A program made the position numbers and the translations under genes. Shown piece by piece: positions 36,267 through 46,235 of a stretch of DNA of 64,000 nucleotides. Position 1 is the first letter of the stretch; each line of letters starts with the position of its first letter. This stretch comes from Melastoma dodecandrum. Lineage: Eukaryota > Streptophyta > Magnoliopsida > Myrtales > Melastomataceae. The stretch is from assembly GCA_029817715.1 (NCBI GenBank), contig JARUPY010000011.1, positions 1 through 64,000 on the forward strand. The letters are read 5' to 3'. Under the pieces are notes generated by a model, which worked only from the letters and a program-made list of their open reading frames with translations, was not told the DNA's origin and ran no database searches.

Positions 36267-36533
36267 TCAGCGGGGCATCGTCGGGATGCGGCGCTCGATG
36301 ACCTCGCGGGCACCCTCGATGGTGCCGTCGTTGGCCCACTCCGACTCGTCGAGCCGGGAGACGTTCCAGCCGCCCGGGCGCACCCGCGTGCCGTACAGGA
36401 ATACGTCCTTCTCCTGCACCCATTCGATCTCGTAGTCGATGGGTTGTTCGCTCTGCGACTGCCAGGTCCAGACGGCGCCGGACCGGCGACTCGACTCCCG
36501 GACCTGCCGACCGTCGATCTCGATCGTGCTCAC
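36267..36533 (-). CDS. hypothetical protein
   Basis: 88 residues, unbroken: VSTIEIDGRQVRESSRRSGA then WTWQSQSEQPIDYEIEWVQE and a C-terminal WNVSRLDESEWANDGTIEGA. The Trp-rich beta pattern suggests a small soluble domain. GTG 36533. I do not recognise the family. It is the last of three small genes on this strand. Confidence 0.6.
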   Translation of the reverse strand: MSTIEIDGRQVRESSRRSGAVWTWQSQSEQPIDYEIEWVQEKDVFLYGTRVRPGGWNVSRLDESEWANDGTIEGAREVIERRIPTMPR

Positions 36534-36640
36534 GGCGTTCCTCCCCACGGCCCGGCCGACACCACCGGGCGTCCGACCGACCTGCGCCGATCGGAGCATC
36601 AGCCTACCGGCTTTTGTCTCGTGACGAGGCAGCGAGCCTG

Positions 36641-36874
36641 TTACGCGGCGGGACCCCAGCCCTCGCGGCAGAGCGCCCCCACGATCCGTCGGGCGTCGGC
36701 GCGGTGGGCCTCGGACCGGTGCGAGGTCCAGCTCCACTCGGTGCACTCGCGGTGGAGCAGGTCCGCGACGACCGTCGTGGCGTGCTCCCGGTCCTCGACG
36801 GCGACGTCCGCGGCACGCGCCTGCGCGTGGCGCAGCAACGCATGGGCGGGGGTGGTGGTGGACGACGTGCTCAT
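36641..36874 (-). CDS. hypothetical protein, translationally coupled
   Basis: 77 residues: AHALLRHAQARAADVAVEDR, HATTVVADLLHRECTEWSWT, DARRIVGALCREGWGPAA. It looks all-helical. ATG 36874 overlaps the stop of the gene upstream (ATGA), so both are probably made together. The family is not recognised. Confidence 0.6.
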   Translation of the reverse strand: MSTSSTTTPAHALLRHAQARAADVAVEDREHATTVVADLLHRECTEWSWTSHRSEAHRADARRIVGALCREGWGPAA

Positions 36875-37079
36875 CGCGAGCCTCCTGTCGTCGGGGTCCC
36901 GGCGGCGGTGAAGGTCCACCGGCGGGACTCGGAGGGGGAGACGTGCAGCAGGGCGGCGACGACGGCGCGCGGTGCACTGCTCGCAGGGTGGCCTGCCACG
37001 TGCCGAGAGGAAACGGCAGGGGGAGCAACGACACATCGTCTGGGCCGGCCGGAGTCGCGGCGGTCACGATGAGGCCCAT
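36871..37079 (-). CDS. hypothetical protein with start codon overlapping a divergent gene
   Basis: About 69 residues after one frame correction near 36980: MGLIVTAATPAGPDDVSLLP, PFPLGTWQATL, then VVAALLHVSPSESRRWTFTA. A beta-rich pattern; the family is not recognised. Its ATG (37077-37079) shares bases with the ATG of the divergent methyltransferase (37078-37080): the sequence is CATG. One of the two starts may therefore be further downstream. Confidence 0.5.
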
Positions 37080-37795
37080 GACCGCTCCGTTCACCGTCGA
37101 ACTCGACCCCACCCCCGGCCGCCGGCAGGGCGAGGAGCAGTTCCTCCTCCACCGTGGTGGCGACACGCAGCGGGTGGTGCTGCACGACTACGCGACCGTC
37201 TACGACGTGCCCGGCCTGTACGAGGAGGTCGTGCAGCGGCAGCTGCAGTGCGCGTCGCCGGCCACCGTCGCCGACGCCGCGGTCGAGGCCGGCGCGACGC
37301 TCGGGCTCGAGCCCGCGGCGCTGCGCGCGTTCGACCTGGGCGCGGGCGGGCAACGGTGTGGTCGGCGAGGAGATGACCGCCCGAGGGATCACGGTGGTGG
37401 TCGGCGCGGACGGCATCCCCGAGGCGCGCGACGCCGCGCACCGCGACCGACCCGGGCTCTACGCGCACTACCTCGTCGGGGAGCGGCTGGAGAGCGACGA
37501 GGTCGCCCGGCTGGTCCGCGAGGAGCGGCTCAACGCGCTCGTCGCGGCCGGCGCCGTCGGCGAGGGCCACGTACCGGTGGACGCCCTGGACGAGCTGTGG
37601 TCGGCCTTCCCGGCGAACTCGGTGCTGGCCCTGACGCTCAAGGACGCGCCCGACGACCACGACGTGTCCGACGTGGAGGCCATGATCGCGGCCCGCGAGG
37701 ACACCCGGATCGTCGTGCGCCGCACGTTCCGCCACCGGCTCTCGATGGCCGGGAACGAGCTGTACTACCTGGTGCTCGCCGCGGTGAAGAGCTAG
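37078..37795 (+). CDS. class I SAM-dependent methyltransferase
   Basis: About 238 residues. The SAM-binding motif I is ALRAFDLGAGNGVVGEEMTA, with one frameshift inside it near 37350. GITVVVGADGIPEARDAAHR supplies the motif II acid, and YAHYLVGERLESDEVARLVR follows. The C-terminal half (ELWSAFPANSVLALTLKDAP, TFRHRLSMAGNELYYLVLAA) is a normal end strand region. The target is unknown. Its TAG shares CTAG with the stop of the convergent gene. Confidence 0.75.
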
Positions 37796-38022
37796 TCGGC
37801 GAGGCCGCCGCGGATCACCCGCAGGTGCGGGCGGCGGACCGTCACGGGGGCGGGCAGCGGCGCGCCGACGGCGTGGGCGGGCCGGCGTCGCCGCGGCCGC
37901 AGGCAGGCGAGCTCGTTGACGAGGTCGTCGGCGAGCTCCTCGGTGAGCACGCGGTCGAGGTCGTAGTCGTCCAGGACCTCCCGGCCCCGACGCCACGACG
38001 CATGCTGCCCGTTCCTGATCAT
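37792..38022 (-). CDS. hypothetical protein
   Basis: 76 residues: REVLDDYDLDRVLTEELADD then LVNELACLRPRRRRPAHAVG and a basic C-terminus. The acidic helix followed by an Arg-rich segment could be a nucleic-acid or protein contact. ATG 38020-38022, with a second ATG three codons upstream. The family is not recognised. Confidence 0.55.
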   Translation of the reverse strand: MIRNGQHASWRRGREVLDDYDLDRVLTEELADDLVNELACLRPRRRRPAHAVGAPLPAPVTVRRPHLRVIRGGLAD

Positions 38023-38199
38023 CACTGACATCGTCGGCGCTGGTCGGGCGCCTCCACAGGCCCGATGCCGAATGGAGTGATGACTCGATCGAGGGCCGTT
38101 TTCCGACGCGCCGTCCCGCGTGCGGCACCCGATCGTCGGCGTGGCGTCCCCGTCGGTGGACCAGGTGCGGATCACGCGCCCCTCCGACAGGATCGGGCC

Positions 38200-39555
38200 A
38201 TGAGGACCCATGCCGTCGCGATCGTCGGCTCGGGCCCGGCCGGCTTCTACGCGGCGGGCGCCCTCCTCGACTCGGAGGACCCGCCGGTGCGGGTCGACAT
38301 GTACGACCGGCTGGCCACGCCCTGGGGCCTGGTCCGCGCGGGGGTCGCCCCGGACCACCCGAAGATCAAGTCGGTCAGCGGCCAGTACGAGAAGATCGCC
38401 GCCCGCCCCGGGTTCCGCTTCTTCGGGCACGTCCACGTCGGTGAGGACGTCACCGTCGACGAGCTGCTCGAGCGCTACGACGCCGTGATCTACGCGGTGG
38501 GATCCCAGACTGAGCGCCGGCTCGGTATCGAGGGGGAGGACCTTACCGGCAGCATGGCGTCAGTCGACTTCGTCGGCTGGTACAACGGCCACCCCGACTT
38601 CGTCGACCTCGACCCCGACCTGGCCGCCGAGCGCGCCGTCGTCATCGGCGCCGGCAACGTGGCGCTCGACGTGGCCCGGATGCTGCTGCTCGGCGAGGCC
38701 GACCTGCGCGCGACCGACACCGCCGACCACGCCATCGACTCGTTCGTCGGGTCGTCGGTGCGCGAGGTCGTGGTGTGCGGGCGGCGCGGCCCGGTCGAGG
38801 CCGCCTTCACCACCACCGAGCTGCGCGAGCTGGACGACATCGACGGCCTGACGACCGTGGTCGACCCCGCGCAGATCCCGGCCGCCGACGGCGACGCCGA
38901 CCTGGCCAAGGGCACCCGCCGCAACGTCGAGATCCTGCGCGGCTGGGCTGAGCGCGGGCCCGACCCGGACGCGCCGCGCCGCATGGAGTTCCGCTTCCTG
39001 CGCTCACCGCTGCGCATCCTCGGCGAGGGCGACGACGGGCCCGTGACCGGCGTCGAGCTCGCCGTCAACCGGCTGGAGACCGCCGAGGACGGCCGGGTGC
39101 GCCCGGTCGACACCGGCGAGCAGGAGACCGTCGAGTGCGGCCTCGTGTTCCGCGCCGTCGGTTACAGGGGCGTGGCCCTGCCCGGGGTCCCGTTCGACGA
39201 GGGCTCGGGCACGATCCCGCACACCGAGGGCCGGATCGAGGGCCGCGAGCGCGAGTACGTCGTCGGCTGGATCAAGCGCGGGCCGACCGGGATCATCGGC
39301 ACGAACCGCAAGGACGCCAACGAGACGGTGCGCGGCCTGCTCGCCGACCTCGCGACCGGTGCACGCGACGAGGCCGGCGTCGCGAGCGCCGAGGAGGTCG
39401 AGGAGTGGCTCTCCGGCCGCTGCCCCGACCTCGTCGACCTCGACGGCTGGGAGGCCATCGACGCCCACGAACGGGCCGCCGGGGAGCCCGGGGGGCGGCC
39501 GCGCGTGAAGGTCACCGACCGGTCGTCGTTCATGGACCTGATCCGCTCGCGGTAG
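38200..39555 (+). CDS. fprA: ferredoxin/adrenodoxin-type NADP reductase FprA
   Basis: 451 residues, unbroken. VAIVGSGPAGFYAAGALLDS binds FAD. ATPWGLVRAGVAPDHPKIKS is the FprA/adrenodoxin-reductase signature. AVVIGAGNVALDVARMLLLG binds NADP, and WIKRGPTGIIGTNRKDANET closes the FAD site. It passes electrons between NADPH and ferredoxins, so it can feed P450s such as those at 6.6 and 16.4 kb. ATG 38200. It is monocistronic, with palindromes downstream. Confidence 0.95.
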   Translation: MRTHAVAIVGSGPAGFYAAGALLDSEDPPVRVDMYDRLATPWGLVRAGVAPDHPKIKSVSGQYEKIAARPGFRFFGHVHVGEDVTVDELLERYDAVIYAVGSQTERRLGIEGEDLTGSMASVDFVGWYNGHPDFVDLDPDLAAERAVVIGAGNVALDVARMLLLGEADLRATDTADHAIDSFVGSSVREVVVCGRRGPVEAAFTTTELRELDDIDGLTTVVDPAQIPAADGDADLAKGTRRNVEILRGWAERGPDPDAPRRMEFRFLRSPLRILGEGDDGPVTGVELAVNRLETAEDGRVRPVDTGEQETVECGLVFRAVGYRGVALPGVPFDEGSGTIPHTEGRIEGREREYVVGWIKRGPTGIIGTNRKDANETVRGLLADLATGARDEAGVASAEEVEEWLSGRCPDLVDLDGWEAIDAHERAAGEPGGRPRVKVTDRSSFMDLIRSR

Positions 39556-39604
39556 CCGTCGCCGTGATCCACCGGGGCGGATCCGCCGTCGTTCCGACGG
39601 TCGT

Positions 39605-39630
39605 GCGCATCCGGACCGGTCCGGATGCGC
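39605..39630. promoter_or_regulatory. 26-bp perfect palindrome downstream of fprA
   Basis: The 26 bases at 39605-39630 equal their reverse complement; each half is GCGCATCCGGACC. With no loop it is either a strong operator or a cruciform/terminator stem. A shorter palindrome, GGCGGATCCGCC, lies about 25 bp before it, and the 13-mer GCGGGCACGCCCG occurs twice in the following 100 bp. The whole 213-bp gap between fprA and the acidic protein gene holds no coding region I can support. Confidence 0.55.
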
Positions 39631-39768
39631 CGCCCTCCGACGCGGTCGGCCGACCACGCTCGGCCCTCGGCACCCACTTCGTCCGACGACGTGCGGGCAC
39701 GCCCGGAAAGCGGGCACGCCCGCGCATCCCGGGGAGCGTCCCCGCGGATCACGCGTACGAGGAGTGCC

Positions 39769-40993
39769 ATGAGCGAGCCCGACGACACCATCCGCCTGCT
39801 GGGCGGCTTCCCGCGGCCCGACCGCACCGCGGCCGCCGCCCTCGTCGACGACATGTTCGACGTCCTCGAGCGGATGCTCGCCGCCCAACGCCGTTTCGCC
39901 CACGCCATCCTCGCCCCGACCACGGTCACCGCGGTCGCGGTCACGCCCGCCGGTGAGTCGGACGAGGGCCGTGCGGTCGGCTCCCGGAGCGAGGACGACC
40001 GCGAGGACGACCGCGCGATCCCGGAGGGCCGACGTCGACACCGACGGCGACACCCTCGCGGGTCGGAGCGGGGACGAGTCCGACGAGGGGGAGGACGTCG
40101 TCGCGGACGAGGACGAGGACCGGGCTGTCGACGAGGCCGACGACGAGGCCGGGCCGGACGTGATCGACGAGGAGGACGACGACGAGGCCGAGGACGCCGT
40201 CGACGACAAGTCCGACCGCGACGACGGGGACGAAACCGACGACGAGTCCGAGGACGCCGTCGGGACAGTCGACGACGAGACCGACGACGAGCAGGCCGAG
40301 GACCGCGACACCGAGGCCGTCGACGAGGACGACGTCGAGGACGACGAGCCCGAGGACTCCACCGAGGCGGTCGGCGACGAGACCGTCGACGAGGAGGAGG
40401 ACGCGGATGACGACGAGCAGATCGAGGTCACGGGCACCGTCGACGAGGAGGAGGACGCGGATGACGACGAGCAGGTCGAGGAGTCCGAGGCCGACTCCGA
40501 CGACCGCTGGGACGACGACGGCGGCACCGACCGCGGCAGCGCGGCGGAGGACACCGACGACGACGAGGACGAGGACGACACCGACCTGACCGACGTCGAC
40601 GACCTTGACGAGGAAGACGACGAGGAGGACGACGGCCCGGACACCTCCACGTCCGAGGTCGACGAGCAGGTGGGGTCCACGGAGGCCGCCGAGGACGGGG
40701 GCGCGTCGGGGGTCGCTCCGGGCGTCACCGCCACGCGCACCCGCACCGGCACGTCGTCCCGCGAGACCGGCTCGGGTCACGGTCGGAGCCGGTCGGCGCC
40801 GGACGCCGCGCGTCGTGGCCGGCAGGGACGGTCGGGCTCGGAGACGCGGACCGCGAGCGGCACGCGCCGCGGCGAGGGCCAGCAGACGCGCCGGGCGACC
40901 TCGTCGGTGATCCGGACGGACGACGACAGCACGACCCGGCAGCCCACGCGCCGCGCGTCCACCGGTCGTCCCGCCCGCCGCCGCTCCGAGTGA
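39769..40993 (+). CDS. acidic low-complexity protein with basic C-terminal tail
   Basis: About 407 residues. The first 60 (IRLLGGFPRPDRTAAAALVD, DMFDVLERMLAAQRRFAHAI) are a helical domain. One frameshift near 40030 leads into about 230 residues made almost wholly of Asp and Glu. It includes a tandem duplication of VDEEEDADDDEQ (two 36-bp copies near 40384 and 40439). The last 90 residues are rich in Arg, Ser and Thr (RSRSAPDAARRGRQGRSGSE). The extreme charge dipole suggests a scaffold or a protein that contacts DNA or a basic partner. ATG 39769 with GAGGAG ahead. Confidence 0.7.
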
Positions 40994-41010
40994 GCGAGAG
41001 ATCCCGCAGC

Positions 41011-41049
41011 GCCGCGCGAAGTGATCGCTCAGCGATCACGTCGCGCGGC
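41011..41049. terminator. long hairpin between convergent genes
   Basis: GCCGCGCGA-GTGATCG pairs with CGATCAC-TCGCGCGGC: 9 and 7 perfect pairs separated by a single A/G mismatch, with a 5-nt loop (41028-41032). It lies between the acidic protein gene and the convergent gene at 41070. Confidence 0.75.
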
Positions 41050-41069
41050 TCGATCGGATCTCGGCGGCC

Positions 41070-41593
41070 CTATGCGGTGTCGGACGCCTCGTCGAGGTCG
41101 ATCCGCCGCAGGTCCCGGGCCTCGGGCGAGGCCAGGAGGTCGGTGACGTAGCCGATCACGTGGTGGCGGATCTCGGCGTCGAGATTGCCGAGCCGCCGGA
41201 CGAGCACCCCGCCGAACCCGGAGGTCCGGGTCTCGAGCGCGATGTCGTTCGGCCCGATCTCGTCCACCTCGATGACGACGTGGTCGGCGTCGGGCGCGAG
41301 GCACGCCTCGAGGCCGATCCGCACCGTCATCTGCGCGTCGACCGGGACGGCGCGGCCGCCGATGTCGACGGTGAGGTCGAGCTGCACCGGCACGTGCACC
41401 TCGGTGTAGGTGTCGTCGACCTGCCGGCCGCGGAGCTTCCCGACCACCCCGACGGCTCGAGCCGTGGCCATCCCCCCGGGTCCGGCAGGTACGGGACCGA
41501 AGGCGATGCGGTCGCCGATGAGCCAGGAGATGTCGCGCACCGCCCGCTGCGGGGTGGCGCGATGGCGGCGAGGATCGCGTCGCGCTCGCTCAC
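41070..41593 (-). CDS. hypothetical protein
   Basis: About 174 residues. RDISWLIGDRIAFGPVPAGP, VHVPVQLDLTVDIGGRAVPV and DAQMTVRIGLEACLAPDADH give a beta-rich core, followed by VLVRRLGNLDAEIRHHVIGY. The regular strands recall lipid-binding SRPBCC-like or sterol-binding folds, but I cannot name the family. GTG 41593 with one frameshift near 41555. It ends the TetR-DUF4873 operon. Confidence 0.6.
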
Positions 41594-41648
41594 GCCGGGA
41601 CCTCCGTCAGGACGGCGAACGGGCGGGGTCGACGTGCCGGCGATCCGG

Positions 41649-41916
41649 TTAGCGGCCCCACGGGTCGACGTCGGACAGCTCACCGACCGCCTCGCCCTGC
41701 GGCGTGGCGACGACGGCCTCCGCCCGCCTGCCACCCAGGGCGGCCTCGAGACCCGCGTGCACCGCGACCCGGCCGTACCAGTGGTACCGGCCGTCGAGCG
41801 GCTCGACGTACCCGCGCTAGCGTCAGCTCGACGTCGAACTCCTGCCCGTCGGCCAACCGCAACCACCCGGGCCCGCGGTACCCGTCGTCGTCATCGTCGT
41901 GATCGGTGGTCGTCAT
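41649..41916 (-). CDS. DUF4873 protein
   Basis: 88 residues. GYRGPGWLRLADGQEFDVEL and, after a frameshift near 41818, GYVEPLDGRYHWYGRVAVHA followed by VVATPQGEAVGELSDVDPWG match DUF4873, a small beta-barrel-like domain. In other actinobacteria it is often fused or adjacent to flavin monooxygenases; a Baeyer-Villiger monooxygenase lies 3 kb away. ATG 41914-41916 overlaps the TetR stop (ATGA). Confidence 0.75.
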
Positions 41917-42674
41917 CGATCCCCGTTCCCAGCCTCGGCGACATCGGACTCGCTGCTCCCGGACGATCCTCCGGGAGACATCTGGATCACCTTGTTGATC
42001 GCGAGCGGCACGTTCGGGTCGATCACGACGTCACGCTGCCGCGCGAACCCGTCGATGGCCGCCCAGACGAGCATCGTCAGGTACTCGGACGACGGAGTCC
42101 CGGCTCATCGACCGGCGCTCCAGCCACCACTCCGCGGTGTTCTGGACGAACCCGACGATGCCGTACGCCCACGGCTCGGCCGCCCCGGAGTCGAGCCCGA
42201 ACGCGCGCAGGTAGTCGCCGATCAGCGCGGACAGCGCCGTCGCGATGAGCTCCTTGTCGGCCTGGACCACGTCCTGGCCGTGGCCGTGGCGGGCCAGCAC
42301 CCAGTACAGGTTCGGGTAGTCCTCCAGCGTCCCGAGCACCGCGTCGATCGACTTGCGGATGCGCGGGAGCGGGGCCTCCTCGGAGTTCAGCGCCGGGATC
42401 AGCCGGTCGAGCAGGATGTGCGTCCCGCGCTCGCCCATGGCCTCGACCAGGTCGGCCTTGTCGGAGAAGTGCCGGGTAGAGCACCGGCTTCGTGACGCCG
42501 GCCTCGATCGCCACCTGCTCGATCCCGAAGTCGGGGTCCGACCTCGGCGAGGACGCGCATCGCGGCCTCGACGAACTCGGCGCGACGCTCCTCGCGGTGC
42601 TTCGTCCAGCGCGTGCGACGACCGTCACGAGAAGGGGGCGTTCCGCCCTGTCTCGGCTTGACACCGTCGGCCAT
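41913..42674 (-). CDS. TetR-family regulator of the diiron oxygenase locus
   Basis: About 253 residues. The helix-turn-helix region reads FGIEQVAIEAGVTKPVLYRH then FSDKADLVEAMG across frame breaks near 42545 and 42475. The ligand domain (ALNSEEAPLPRIRKSIDAVL, IVGFVQNTAEWWLERRSMSR, EYLTMLVWAAIDGFARQRDV) has one further break near 42095. ATG 42672-42674. It is divergent from the diiron oxygenase gene with an operator-like repeat between, so it probably represses both directions. Confidence 0.85.
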
Positions 42675-42701
42675 GGGCGATGACGCTACCACCAGTTACG
42701 G

Positions 42702-42714
42702 TTACCAGCGGTAA
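42702..42714. promoter_or_regulatory. TetR-type operator TTACC-N3-GGTAA
   Basis: TTACC (42702-42706), AGC, GGTAA (42710-42714) form a compact inverted repeat, preceded by a further GTTAC at 42695. It sits in the 113-bp gap between the divergent TetR and diiron oxygenase genes. Short TTAC/GTAA palindromes are common operators for TetR regulators of lipid genes. Confidence 0.6.
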
Positions 42715-42787
42715 GACGTACAAGAAGTTGGGGATACAGTCCGTACCCCCCTGTGCTCCCCCGTACGACCTCCGAGAGGACGACGCC

Positions 42788-43719
42788 ATGTCGGCGCCCG
42801 CGACCACCCGTACCGCCCGCCCCGGCGAGGGGGACGGCAAACGCCACGGCCGCGCGCCTCCTGCGCTCCGCGGCCAAGAAGTCCTACGACCCGTCCGTCG
42901 AGATCGACTGGGAGGCGCCGCTGGTCGAGGGCAAGATCTGGGTGCCCGAGCACCGCGTGTCCCTCTACGGGCCCGAGCTCTGGGAGCGCCTGACCCCGGA
43001 GCAGCGCATCGAGCTCGGCAAGCACGAGGCGTGCAGCGTCGCGAGCGTCGGGCTGTGGTTCGAGACCCTGCTCATGCAGCGGCCTCCTCAAGGACTTCTA
43101 CGCCGACGACCCGACGAGCGACCGCGCCCAGTGGGCCCTCACCGAGGTCGCCGACGAGTGCCGGCACTCCCAGATGTTCGCCCGCCTCGTGCACCGCGCC
43201 GGGCGTGGAGCCCTACGGCGCCGATCCCCTTCGTGCACCAGCTCGGCAAGCTCTTCTCGGTCGTGAACTGGGGCCCGGCCGCGTACGCGTCGATCCTCGT
43301 CGCCGAGGAGGTCCTCGACCGGCTCCAGCGGGAGCAGGCGAACGACGACCGCATCCAGCCCCGCTCATGCGCCAGGTCAACCGCATCCACATCATGGAGG
43401 AGGCACGCCACGTCGCCTTCGCCCGCGACGAGGTGACCCGCGGTCTCGCCGGGCTCTCCCGCTCCGAGCTCGCCTACCAGCGCTTCATGTGCGCGTTCAC
43501 GTCGTTCTTCGTCGTGCGCAGCCTGATCAACCCGAAGGTCTACGCCGCCGTCGGGATCGACCCCGCCGAGGGCCGCCGCGCCGCGCTGGCCAACCCGCAC
43601 CACCGCGAGATGATCCGCTTCGGCGGCGAGAAGATTCTCGCGTTCCTCGACGAGGCGGGGCAATGATCGCCGGACCGGGCAAGGTCCTGTGGAAGAAGTC
43701 GTTCCTGCTGGAGAAGTGA
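42788..43719 (+). CDS. AurF-like diiron oxygenase
   Basis: About 310 residues. Metal ligands are seen in TEVADECRHSQMFARLVHRA (ExxxH context), in the helix SILVAEEVLDRLQRE, and in RIHIMEEARHVAFARDEVTR (EExxH). The fold is the ferritin-like four-helix bundle of AurF/CmlI-type oxygenases, which oxidise amines or hydroxylate substrates with O2. Frames change near 42850, 43083, 43203, 43225 and 43360. ATG 42788 with GAGAGGA ahead. It is the first gene of an oxygenase-hydrolase-BVMO operon. Confidence 0.85.
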
Positions 43720-44692
43720 TGCGCGAATCCGTCGGCCCGCTGTCCCTCGCCACCGGCCATCACCCTGCGGGTCGGTCGCAGCGGGGGTCCTGACGACGGG
43801 GGTCCCCACCCTCGTCCTCGTCCACGGCTGGTCCCAGGACCTGCGGCACCTGGGACCGCGTGGTGCGCGACCTGCGCCGGGCGGGGGTGTCGAGCGAGAT
43901 CGTCCGCTACGACCACCGCGGCCACGGCGGCTCGGAGTCCGGCGGGCAGCACGCCTCCACGATCGGCAAGGCCGCCGACGACCTGGCGGCGCTCCTGCGC
44001 GACCACGTCGAGGGACCCGGTCGTCCTCGCCCGGGCACTCCATGGGCGGGATGACCCTCATGGCGCTGGCCGAGCGGCACCCCGACCTGGTGCGCGACCG
44101 CGTGGTCGGCGCCGGCTTCGTCGCCACCGCCAGCGACGACATGGCGGAGCTGACCCTCGGGCTGCCCGGGCGGCGCGGCGCCTTCGTGGCCCACGGGCGA
44201 GCGGGCCATGATGCCGTTCCTCGCCTCGCTCGGGAACCGCGCGCCGGTCACCCGCGCCGACCCGGAGGGCAGCGGGCACCCACGCCCGGTCGGTGGCGCT
44301 CGCCCCCGTCGTCCGGGCCCTGGTCTTCGGGCGGCACGCGCGCCGGGCGGACGTGCTGTCGGTCGCCGAGCAGACGTTCGCGGCCGACCCGGTCGCCGTG
44401 CTCGCGTTCCGCGAGTCGATCGGCGAGCACCGGCGGACGTCGTCGCTCGAGTCGCTGCACGGCGTGCCGACCGTGGTGCTGGTCGGCACGAACGACCGGC
44501 TCTGCCCGATCGACCACGCCCACACGATCGCCGCGGCCCTGCCCGCCGCCGAGCTGGTCGTGCTCCCGGGCGCGGGCCACATGATCACCTTCGAGCGGTC
44601 GCAGGAGGTGGCCGCGCACCTGCAGGGCCTCGTCGAGGCCGGCCAGCGAGACCACCCCCGTCGTCGGGAAGGAAGCTTCTCTTGTTCAGTGA
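43719..44692 (+). CDS. alpha/beta hydrolase
   Basis: About 324 residues. The oxyanion region is TLVLVHGWSQDLR. IVRYDHRGHGGSESGG is the usual next segment, and the nucleophile elbow is AGHSMGGMTLMALAERHPDL with catalytic Ser. The acid is in VVLVGTNDRLCPIDHAHTIA and the His in VLPGAGHMITFERSQEV. Frames change near 43765, 43840, 44025, 44205, 44290 and 44650. ATG 43719 overlaps the diiron gene stop (TGATG). It may hydrolyse the ester made by the Baeyer-Villiger enzyme that follows. Confidence 0.85.
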
Positions 44693-46226
44693 GGTCGTCG
44701 TCGTCGGCTCGGCTTCTCCGGGCTGGGGCAGGCGCTCGCGCTGCGGAAGGCGGGGATCACCGACGTCGTCATGCTGGAGAAGGCCCCCCGCGGCGTCGGT
44801 GGGACGTGGCGCGACAACACCTATCCCGGCTGCGCCTGCGACATCCCGTCGCACATGTTACTCGCTCTCGTCCGACCCCAACCCGGACTGGTCGCGCTCG
44901 TACTCCCCGCAGCCCGGAGATCCGCGACTACCTCGAGCACCTCGCCGACCGGCACGACCTGCGCCGGCCTCGTCCGCTTCTCCACCGAGATGACGGGCGC
45001 GACGTGGGACGAGGAGTCGCGGACCTGGACGGTCCACACCACCACGGGGGAGTACCGCTGCCGCTTCCTGGTCTCCGGCGTGGGCGCGCTGCACCTGCCG
45101 TCGAAGCCCGCCCTGCCCGGCGCCGAGCGGTTCCGCGGGCGAGACGTTCCACTCCGCGCAGTGGCGCCACGACGTGGACCTGCGGGGCAAGCGGGTCGCG
45201 GTGGTCGGCACGGGGCGAGCGCGATCCAGGTCGTGCCGCAGATCGCCCCGCTCGTCTCGCAGCTGACGCTGTTCCAGCGGACGCCCGCCTGGGTCCTGCC
45301 CAAGGGCGACCACCCCATCGGCGACGTGGCGCAAGCGGCTGTTCGAGAAGGCGCCGCTGATCCAGCGTGCGTACCGGGGCGGCGCTCTACGCCGGCCTGG
45401 AGTCGCGCGGGCGATCGGGTTCATGAGCCGGCCCCGAACTGCTGCGCCCGGCCGAGTGGGTCGCGCGCAAGCACATCGAGCGCTCGATCTCCGACCCGGC
45501 GCTCGTCGACCGGCTGACCCCGCGCTACTCGCTGGGCTGCAAGCGGGTCCTCGTGTCGAACGACTACTACCCCGCGCTCGCCAGGCCGAACGTCGACGTC
45601 GTGTCGAGCGGGGATCGCCGAGGTGACCGAGCACGGCGTCGTCCGACCACGACGGCGTGGAGCACCCGGCGGACGTGATCATCTACGGCACCGGGTTCCA
45701 CGTCACGGACGCGATGGACGGCCTGCAGATCACCGGCCGCGACGGGCGCACGCTGCGCGACGCGTGGGCCGAGCACGGGATGCGCACGCACCACGGGATC
45801 ACGGTCACCGACTTCCCGAAACCTGTTCTTCCTGCTCGGGCCCAACACCGGCCTGGGGCACAACTCGGTGGTGTTCATGATCGAGTGCCAGGCCGCGCTA
45901 CGTCGCCCAGGCGGTCTCGGCGGTCCACCGCTACGGCTGCTCCGGGCTCGACGTGCGCGCCGAGGTGATGAACCGGTCGGACACCGCGGTCATGCAGCGG
46001 CTCGAGAAGGGCATCTGGACCCGCGGCGGCTGCACGTCCTGGTACCTGGACTCGGCCGGCAACAAACCGGACCATCTGGCCGGGCTTCACGCTGCGGTAC
46101 TGGGCCGAGACCCGCCGCTTCCGCCCGGAGGACTACGAGTTCTTCGGCCGGTCCGAGGACTTCGCCGTCCCGACGACGGCCGCGGCCGGCTCGAACGGTC
46201 AGGTCCCGGTGGTGGCGCGGGCCTGA
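44682..46226 (+). CDS. Baeyer-Villiger type flavin monooxygenase
   Basis: About 514 residues. [20 protein letters not shown] binds FAD. The fingerprint [11 protein letters not shown] fits FxGxxxHxxxW, which defines BVMOs, and [20 protein letters not shown] binds NADPH. The C-terminal third has [20 protein letters not shown] and [20 protein letters not shown]. At least ten frame changes occur (for example near 44715, 44860, 45145, 45215, 45335, 45645, 45830 and 46085). The start is TTG 44682 after GGAAGG, overlapping the hydrolase stop. It turns ketones into esters or lactones. Confidence 0.87.
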
Positions 46227-46235
46227 GCACCCCTG

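Noticed and set aside
39769..40030. N-terminal domain of the acidic protein as a gas-vesicle protein
   Set aside because: It lacks the GvpA, GvpO or GvpF motifs, and no other gas-vesicle gene is present.
39004..40752. Leftward Ser-rich frame opposite fprA and the acidic protein
   Set aside because: The Ser runs are the complement of Asp/Glu codons, and it spans two genes with recognised or coherent coding on the other strand.
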